A stretch of DNA of 25,688 bases from AC-37 sp045805345 (GTDB lineage: Bacteria > Actinomycetota > Thermoleophilia > Solirubrobacterales > Thermoleophilaceae), in assembly GCA_045805345.1 (NCBI GenBank), contig JBJMLK010000129.1, positions 1 through 25,688 on the forward strand, given 5' to 3'. Positions 21,487-25,688 of this stretch are shown here, piece by piece (the stretch's first letter is position 1; every line of letters starts with the position of its first letter). The position numbers were made by a program, and so were the translations under genes. The notes under the pieces were generated by a model. That model did no database searches, was not told the DNA's origin, and was given only the letters and a program-made list of their open reading frames with translations.

Positions 21487-23367
21487 GTGGACCTGGCCAC
21501 CCCCGCGCTCTTATCGTTTGCGGCGCCCGTGAGCGCCCAGCGCAAGCCCGCCACCGTGTTCGACCTCCTGGGGCCGGACGCGTACCGGCGCCAGCTTCCG
21601 ATGCGCCGCCTGGTGAGAGAGGCGCTGCGGCTGGCCTGGCGCGCCGGACGCTGGGAGCTGATCGCGATGCTCGTTGTGCAACTTCTGACCGTGGTCGGAA
21701 TCGTGGTGCTGGCGCTGGTGACGCGCGAGCTCCTGTCGGCGGTGCTGTCCGCGGACCGGTCGAACGACGGCGTCGAGGCGCTGGCGCCGGAGCTGCTCCT
21801 CGTGGTGGCGATCACGGCCGCGCTCGGCGTCACGCAGGCGATCCAGCAGCACCGCCAGCGGCTGCTCGCCGAGCTGTGCTCGCGCTATGGCGAGGACGAG
21901 GTGCTGGCGGTGACCGGGAGCGTGGAGCTGGCGCGGTTCGACGACCCGGACTTCCACGACCTCGTGGAGCGCGCGCTCGTGGCGGTCCGCCGGCTGCCGA
22001 TGGTGGTCACCGGGCTCACCGGCGTGCTGCGCGGAGTGGCCGGCGGCGTGGGAGCGGTGGTCGCGCTGCTGGCGCTTGCGCCCGAGTTCGTGCCGGTCGT
22101 GGCGGTCGTGCTCGTGCCGCTGTGGCTGGCGGGACGGCGGCGGGGGCGCGCGTTCCACCGCTTCGCCCGCAGTTTCACGCCCGAAGATCGCGAGCGCCGC
22201 TACCTGGCCGACCTCCTGTCGAAGCGAGGACCGGCGAACGAGGTGCGCGCCTTCGGTCTCGGCGGTTTCCTGCGCGCGCGGCATGCGGGCCTGTGGGACC
22301 GGCGGCTGGCGGCGCTCCGCTCAGTGGCCGATCGCGAGCTGCTGGTCACGATCGGCGCCGGCATCTGCGCGAGCGTCGTGGTGGGCGGGACCCTGCTCGG
22401 GCTGTTTGCGTGGGCGCTCGCGGGCCACGTGAGCCTGGCGAACGCCGGAGCCGCCGCGCTCACTGTCGCCCTCCTCGGCCAGCGCGTGACCGGCGCCTCG
22501 GCCGGCGCCTCGAGCCTCTCCGAGAGCGCTCTCTTCATCGACGACTACCTCGAGCTCGTCGAGGCCGCGCCTCCCGGGCGCGAGGCGCCCGCCGACCCCA
22601 GCCCGCGTCGCGAGCCGTCCCGGGTGGCCGCCGAGGACGTCACGTTCTCGTACGCGGGCGCGCGCGGACCGGCCCTGCACGGCGTGTCGCTCACCATCGA
22701 GCCGGGGGAGGTGGTGGCGCTCGTCGGCGAGAACGGCTCGGGCAAGACGACGCTGGCCAAGCTGCTGGCCGCCCTCTACGTGCCCGACGGCGGGCGCGTG
22801 GTGCACGGCGGCGTGGACACCGCGAGCGGCGACCGCGACGCGCTGCGCGACGGCGTGGCGCTGATCTTCCAGGACTTCATGCGCTACCAGCTCCCCGCGC
22901 GCGAGAACATCGGCCTGGGCCGGGCGGAGCGGCTCGCGGACGAGGACGCGATCCACGGTGCGGCGCGGGCGGCGGGGGTCGAGGGTGCGCTCGCCGCGCT
23001 GCCCGAGGGCTACGACACGATGCTCGGCCCGGCCTTCGCCGGCGGCACCGACCTCTCGCTCGGCCAGTGGCAGCGGGTGGCCCTGGCGCGCGCGATCTTC
23101 CGCGGCGCCCCGTTCGTGATCCTCGACGAGCCGACGGCCGCGCTCGACGCGCGCGCCGAGGCCGGGCTGTTCGCCGACGTCCGCGGGCTGCTCGCCGGCC
23201 GCAGCGTTCTGCTCATCTCGCACCGCTTCTCCACGGTGCGCGGCGCCGACCGCATCCACGTGATGCACGGCGGCGAGATAGTCGAGTCGGGCACGCACGA
23301 CGAGCTGGTGGACCACGGCGGCAGGTACGCCGAGCTGTTCGGCATGCAGGCGGCGCCGTATCGGTGA
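21487..23367 (+). CDS. ABC transporter, fused permease and ATPase (exporter half-transporter)
   Basis: A 626-residue ABCB-type exporter. The N-terminal membrane domain spans about residues 55-370 with several hydrophobic helices. The ATPase domain follows with Walker A GENGSGKTT (414-422), Q-loop FQDF, signature DLSLGQWQR, Walker B FVILDEPTAALD (about 543-554) and the H-loop SHRFSTV. The signature has LSLGQ in place of LSGGQ; the LSLGQWQR form occurs in lantibiotic- and peptide-type exporters. As a half-transporter it would work as a dimer. The substrate is unknown. The start is GTG at 21487, 74 bases from the divergent small gene, with a weak TAGGCA box eight bases upstream. An ATG at 21601 is a less likely start. 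Confidence 0.9.
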   Translation: MDLATPALLSFAAPVSAQRKPATVFDLLGPDAYRRQLPMRRLVREALRLAWRAGRWELIAMLVVQLLTVVGIVVLALVTRELLSAVLSADRSNDGVEALAPELLLVVAITAALGVTQAIQQHRQRLLAELCSRYGEDEVLAVTGSVELARFDDPDFHDLVERALVAVRRLPMVVTGLTGVLRGVAGGVGAVVALLALAPEFVPVVAVVLVPLWLAGRRRGRAFHRFARSFTPEDRERRYLADLLSKRGPANEVRAFGLGGFLRARHAGLWDRRLAALRSVADRELLVTIGAGICASVVVGGTLLGLFAWALAGHVSLANAGAAALTVALLGQRVTGASAGASSLSESALFIDDYLELVEAAPPGREAPADPSPRREPSRVAAEDVTFSYAGARGPALHGVSLTIEPGEVVALVGENGSGKTTLAKLLAALYVPDGGRVVHGGVDTASGDRDALRDGVALIFQDFMRYQLPARENIGLGRAERLADEDAIHGAARAAGVEGALAALPEGYDTMLGPAFAGGTDLSLGQWQRVALARAIFRGAPFVILDEPTAALDARAEAGLFADVRGLLAGRSVLLISHRFSTVRGADRIHVMHGGEIVESGTHDELVDHGGRYAELFGMQAAPYR

Positions 23368-23380
23368 GCCGGCCGCCACG

Positions 23381-23578
23381 GTGCTCGGGGCGAGGGTCGA
23401 GCGCGGCCCCGTCGCGCTCCGTGTGGACCGGCCGCTGATCGCCGCCCGCATCGGCAGCGGCGGCTCGATGGTCGCGGACCGCACACGGGCGGTGATCCGC
23501 ATGTCCGCGGTGGACGCGTTCGCGGTCGAGGAGGGGCGGCGCGTGGTGGTGGACGCCGCGGACGGTGCGCCGGACTAG
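23381..23578 (+). CDS. Small hypothetical protein (65 aa)
   Basis: I do not recognise this ORF. It begins with GTG 13 bases after the ABC exporter stop and ends at a TAG. Nearly every third codon position is G or C, as in the real genes around it, and the peptide is balanced (GPVALRVDRPLIAARIGSGG, then AVDAFAVEEGRRVVVDAADG) rather than Arg- or Pro-rich like shadow frames. No Shine-Dalgarno sequence is visible, so coupling to the exporter would be needed. It might be the remnant of a longer gene. The remaining bases to 23655 hold only a ten-base tandem repeat and a weak hairpin. Confidence 0.45.
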   Translation: MLGARVERGPVALRVDRPLIAARIGSGGSMVADRTRAVIRMSAVDAFAVEEGRRVVVDAADGAPD

Positions 23579-23603
23579 CGGTGGTACGGGGCTGGCGACG
23601 CAG

Positions 23604-23623
23604 CCGGCGCTATCCGGCGCTAT
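23604..23623 (+). repeat. Ten-base tandem repeat, two copies
   Basis: CCGGCGCTAT occurs twice head to tail in the gap between the small ORF and the convergent membrane-protein gene. It is followed by a short GCGGT/ACCGC hairpin (23628-23643). It may be a slippage product with no clear function. Confidence 0.5.
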
Positions 23624-23655
23624 CCGCGCGGTGGCGTGACCGCCCGGAGGCTCGG

Positions 23656-24933
23656 TCAGTGTGCGGCCTGGACGGTGAGCTGCTTGACAGCCGTTGGCTG
23701 GCACGGGGGCTGCGGCGGGGTGGCGGGGGTGCTGGTCGCGCCGGACTTCTTCTTGCTCTTCTGCTTGTTCTTGTCCTGAGATGTCGTGGCCGGCTTGGCT
23801 GCGGCCCTCGCGGCGTCCGCGCATAGGTCGAGGGCGAGTTGCGCCGACTGCCAGCCGGCGGTGTTGAGCTCGGCGCGCTCACCGATCGCCAGGTCGACCA
23901 CCTCGTCGCGCGGGATCGAGGTGAGGAACATCCGGTTCGCATGGGTGGTGCCGAGGTACACGCGGTCGCTCGTCTGCGCGACGAACATGCCGGTCACCGG
24001 CCCACGGTCCTTCCTGAGCACGGCCGCGGGCTCCACCTTCGTGGTCTGGGTGGTCTTGTAGTAGTTGAGGAAGCCGTAGAAGACGGCGACCGAGAGGAAC
24101 GCGCTGAGCGCCAGCCACGCGAAGCTGCCGGTGCGCTGGAGGACGGCGAGGGAGAAGGCGCCGGCGGCGGCCACGACGAGGATGAGCGCAAGCACCCGTC
24201 CGATCGAGAGGTCGACGGAGGCGGCGTCGACCACGATCAGTCCGCCCACGGCGAAGAGCGAGGCGGTCAGCACACGCCGCGTGTTCAGGCGCCGCTCCCT
24301 GATTTGGTCCTCGAGCCGGGTGCGGCCCTTGGTCGCCTTCTTGCCTGCCTCGACGGCGGTTCTCTCGGTGGCCCTCGCCTGCCTGTCGGCGGAGTAGGCG
24401 GCGGCGGCGGCGACCTCGGCCTTGGCCTCCGCTGCGGCGATGGCCTCCGCGGACGCGCCCTCGTCGCGGAGCTCCTGCGCGTACCTCTCGGCGGTCTCGC
24501 GCGCCTCTGCGGCCGAGTCGGCGTCCCTGCGATCACGGGTAGCCGTCGATTTCGCGAGCGCCGCCGCTCGATCGTCCTCGTCGCGCTCGCCGCTGTCGTC
24601 GCTCGACCGCCACTGCGTGAGGGGAGCGACGAGCGAGTCCGCGAGGTACAGCACCGCCACGAAGGCGAGCGCCGCGAGCGCCGCCGGCACGAGCGCCGTC
24701 GCTCCGTAGCTCACCAGGTTCTCCTTCGGCACGAGCGCGACCGAGTCCTCGGCGGGCAGACCCGCCTTGTCGAACCGAAGCCATGTGATCGCGCCGCCGC
24801 ACAGAACGACGAACCCGAGGATCCCGAGCCCGCTGGCGATCGCGGACACGACGTTGACGAGCGTCGACGTCCCGTCAGGGGGTGCACCCTGGTTCTGGGC
24901 CGATGGGTCGGTGGGATCGGCAGCGGCTGCCAC
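23656..24933 (-). CDS. Multi-pass membrane protein with long charged helical loop, function unknown
   Basis: A 425-residue protein I do not recognise. Hydrophobic segments lie at about 26-51, 77-100, 221-239, 244-265 and 271-289. Between the second and third is a stretch of about 115 residues, very rich in Ala, Glu, Arg and Asp (105-220), which looks like a long helix or coiled coil. After the last segment a soluble region of about 75 residues contains VTGMFVAQTSDRVYLGTT, and then a Lys/Ser/Pro-rich low-complexity tail. Two Cys in the C-terminal part could pair if it is outside the cell. The start is GTG at 24933, with a TAGGGT box six bases upstream. Family assignment needs a profile search. 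Confidence 0.7.
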   Translation of the reverse strand: MAAAADPTDPSAQNQGAPPDGTSTLVNVVSAIASGLGILGFVVLCGGAITWLRFDKAGLPAEDSVALVPKENLVSYGATALVPAALAALAFVAVLYLADSLVAPLTQWRSSDDSGERDEDDRAAALAKSTATRDRRDADSAAEARETAERYAQELRDEGASAEAIAAAEAKAEVAAAAAYSADRQARATERTAVEAGKKATKGRTRLEDQIRERRLNTRRVLTASLFAVGGLIVVDAASVDLSIGRVLALILVVAAAGAFSLAVLQRTGSFAWLALSAFLSVAVFYGFLNYYKTTQTTKVEPAAVLRKDRGPVTGMFVAQTSDRVYLGTTHANRMFLTSIPRDEVVDLAIGERAELNTAGWQSAQLALDLCADAARAAAKPATTSQDKNKQKSKKKSGATSTPATPPQPPCQPTAVKQLTVQAAH

Positions 24934-24939
24934 GGCGCG

Positions 24940-24945
24940 ACCCTA
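24940..24945 (-). promoter_or_regulatory. Putative -10 box for a leaderless membrane-protein transcript
   Basis: TAGGGT on the minus strand ends six bases before the GTG at 24933, with no Shine-Dalgarno sequence between them. The remaining 80 bases up to the acyl-CoA dehydrogenase stop show nothing else I can support. Confidence 0.4.
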
Positions 24946-25025
24946 ACTGAGGCACGACACTGCGGTCAAGGGCCGTTGAACGAACAATTAGCGCGCGCCT
25001 CGGCCCGCCATGACCTTGGAACCCC

Positions 25026-25688
25026 CTACAGCCCGTACGTCTTCCCCAGGATCTCCTTCATGATCTCGTCGGTCCCGCCGCCGATCGGGCCCAGCCGCGT
25101 GTCGCGCACCGCGCGCTCGATCCCGTACTCCTTCATGTAGCCCGCGCCGCCGTGGATCTGGAGCGCCTCGTCGGCCACGTCGAAGGCGTCGCGCTGGGTC
25201 TTCAGCTTGGCCATCGTCACCTCGCGCAGCGCGTTCTCTCCCTCGTGGAAGCGGCGCAGGGCGTCGTAGGTGATCGCGCGGCCTGCCTCGAGCTTCAGCG
25301 CCATCTCGGCGATCTTGTGGCGGATCGCCTGGTGCTTCGCGATCGGGCGGCCGAACGCGCTTCGCTCGAGCGAGAACTCGATCGTCTTCTCGAGGACCGC
25401 CTGCATCGAACCGACCGAGCCGAGCGCCATCGCCAGCCGCTCCCACTGGAAGTTGGCCATGATCAGGTAGAAGCCGCGGTTCTCCTCGCCCAGCAGGTTC
25501 TCCTCCGGCACGAACACGTCCTGGAACGCCAGCTCGCCGGTGTCCGACGCGTGCCAGCCCATCTTGTCGAGCTTCTTCGAGACGGTGAACCCGTCCATGC
25601 CCTTCTCGAGGATCAGGAACGAGATGCCGTGGTGGCCGCCCTCCGGCGTCGTCTTCACCGCCGTGACCACGAAGTCCGCGCGCACGCC
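25026..25688 (-). CDS. Acyl-CoA dehydrogenase, C-terminal part
   Basis: The gene runs off the right edge; about 220 C-terminal residues are visible. It is a flavoprotein of fatty-acid or amino-acid beta-oxidation that desaturates acyl-CoA. Visible landmarks are the mid-domain FSVFVPEENLLGEE-like segment (FQDVFVPEENLLG), RSAFGRPIAKHQAIRHKIAEM of the C-terminal helical domain, IHGGAGYMKEYGIER, and the FAD-binding end IGGGTDEIMKEI. The usual MCAD-type catalytic Glu before GT is Gly here, as in long-chain and isovaleryl-CoA dehydrogenases. The base is then probably the Glu in FQWERLAMA, as in that subgroup. The substrate is undetermined. A GTG at 25685 is internal, not the start. Confidence 0.93.
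   Translation of the reverse strand, partial: GVRADFVVTAVKTTPEGGHHGISFLILEKGMDGFTVSKKLDKMGWHASDTGELAFQDVFVPEENLLGEENRGFYLIMANFQWERLAMALGSVGSMQAVLEKTIEFSLERSAFGRPIAKHQAIRHKIAEMALKLEAGRAITYDALRRFHEGENALREVTMAKLKTQRDAFDVADEALQIHGGAGYMKEYGIERAVRDTRLGPIGGGTDEIMKEILGKTYGL

Noticed and set aside
23628..23643. GCGGT/ACCGC hairpin as terminator for the membrane-protein gene
   Set aside because: The stem is five bases and no T-run follows on the minus strand, so it is too weak to call a terminator.
24965..24995. Possible third copy of the palindromic element (TCAAG and GAACAAT)
   Set aside because: Only about seven bases match the flank of copy 1; there is no inverted repeat and no companion motif.

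Overview
The window is GC-rich, densely packed bacterial DNA. Third codon positions are almost all G or C, GTG and TTG starts are common, and Kelch-type Ser/Thr kinase, FHA and free biotin-carrier genes are present. Together these suggest an actinobacterium, plausibly class Thermoleophilia (Solirubrobacterales-like). That placement is inference; there is no rRNA or other taxonomic marker here. I saw no tRNA, rRNA, CRISPR array, transposase or phage gene. No stretch over 300 bases lacks a plausible gene.

Layout. (1) 2-2989, plus strand: the 3' end of a medium-chain acyl-CoA synthetase, a secreted CocE/NonD-type hydrolase, and a PNPOx-fold flavoprotein. (2) 2969-7818, minus strand: a tight operon read as biotinyl carrier protein, methylmalonyl-CoA-decarboxylase-like crotonase, bioB, bioF, [palindromic element], bioD, 1-Cys redoxin. 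Most junctions overlap by 4-8 bases. (3) 7869-10809, plus strand: family 2 glycosyltransferase, glycerol kinase, and a PlsC-type acyltransferase, a likely glycerolipid group. (4) 10819-12496: a divergent pair, a metallo-beta-lactamase-fold hydrolase and a PECR-like reductase. (5) 12517-12617: the second copy of the palindromic element. (6) 12621-17569, minus strand: ArfB-like release factor, FabG-like SDR, a large secreted beta-propeller/phosphoesterase, and a second SDR. (7) 17611-21214, plus strand: an FHA-HTH protein followed by a membrane Ser/Thr kinase with two tandem Kelch propellers. (8) 21215-25688: two small hypothetical ORFs, an ABC exporter, an unrecognised membrane protein, and the 3' end of an acyl-CoA dehydrogenase.

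Themes. Acyl-CoA and lipid chemistry dominates (synthetase, crotonase, PECR-like enzyme, SDRs, acyl-CoA dehydrogenase, PlsC, GlpK). The most notable items are: a composite palindromic repeat present twice about 8.3 kb apart; a free biotin carrier translationally coupled to a decarboxylase-like crotonase at the head of a biotin-synthesis operon; a recurring -10-like box placed for leaderless transcription; and an exact 891-bp-register duplication of a whole Kelch propeller in the kinase.
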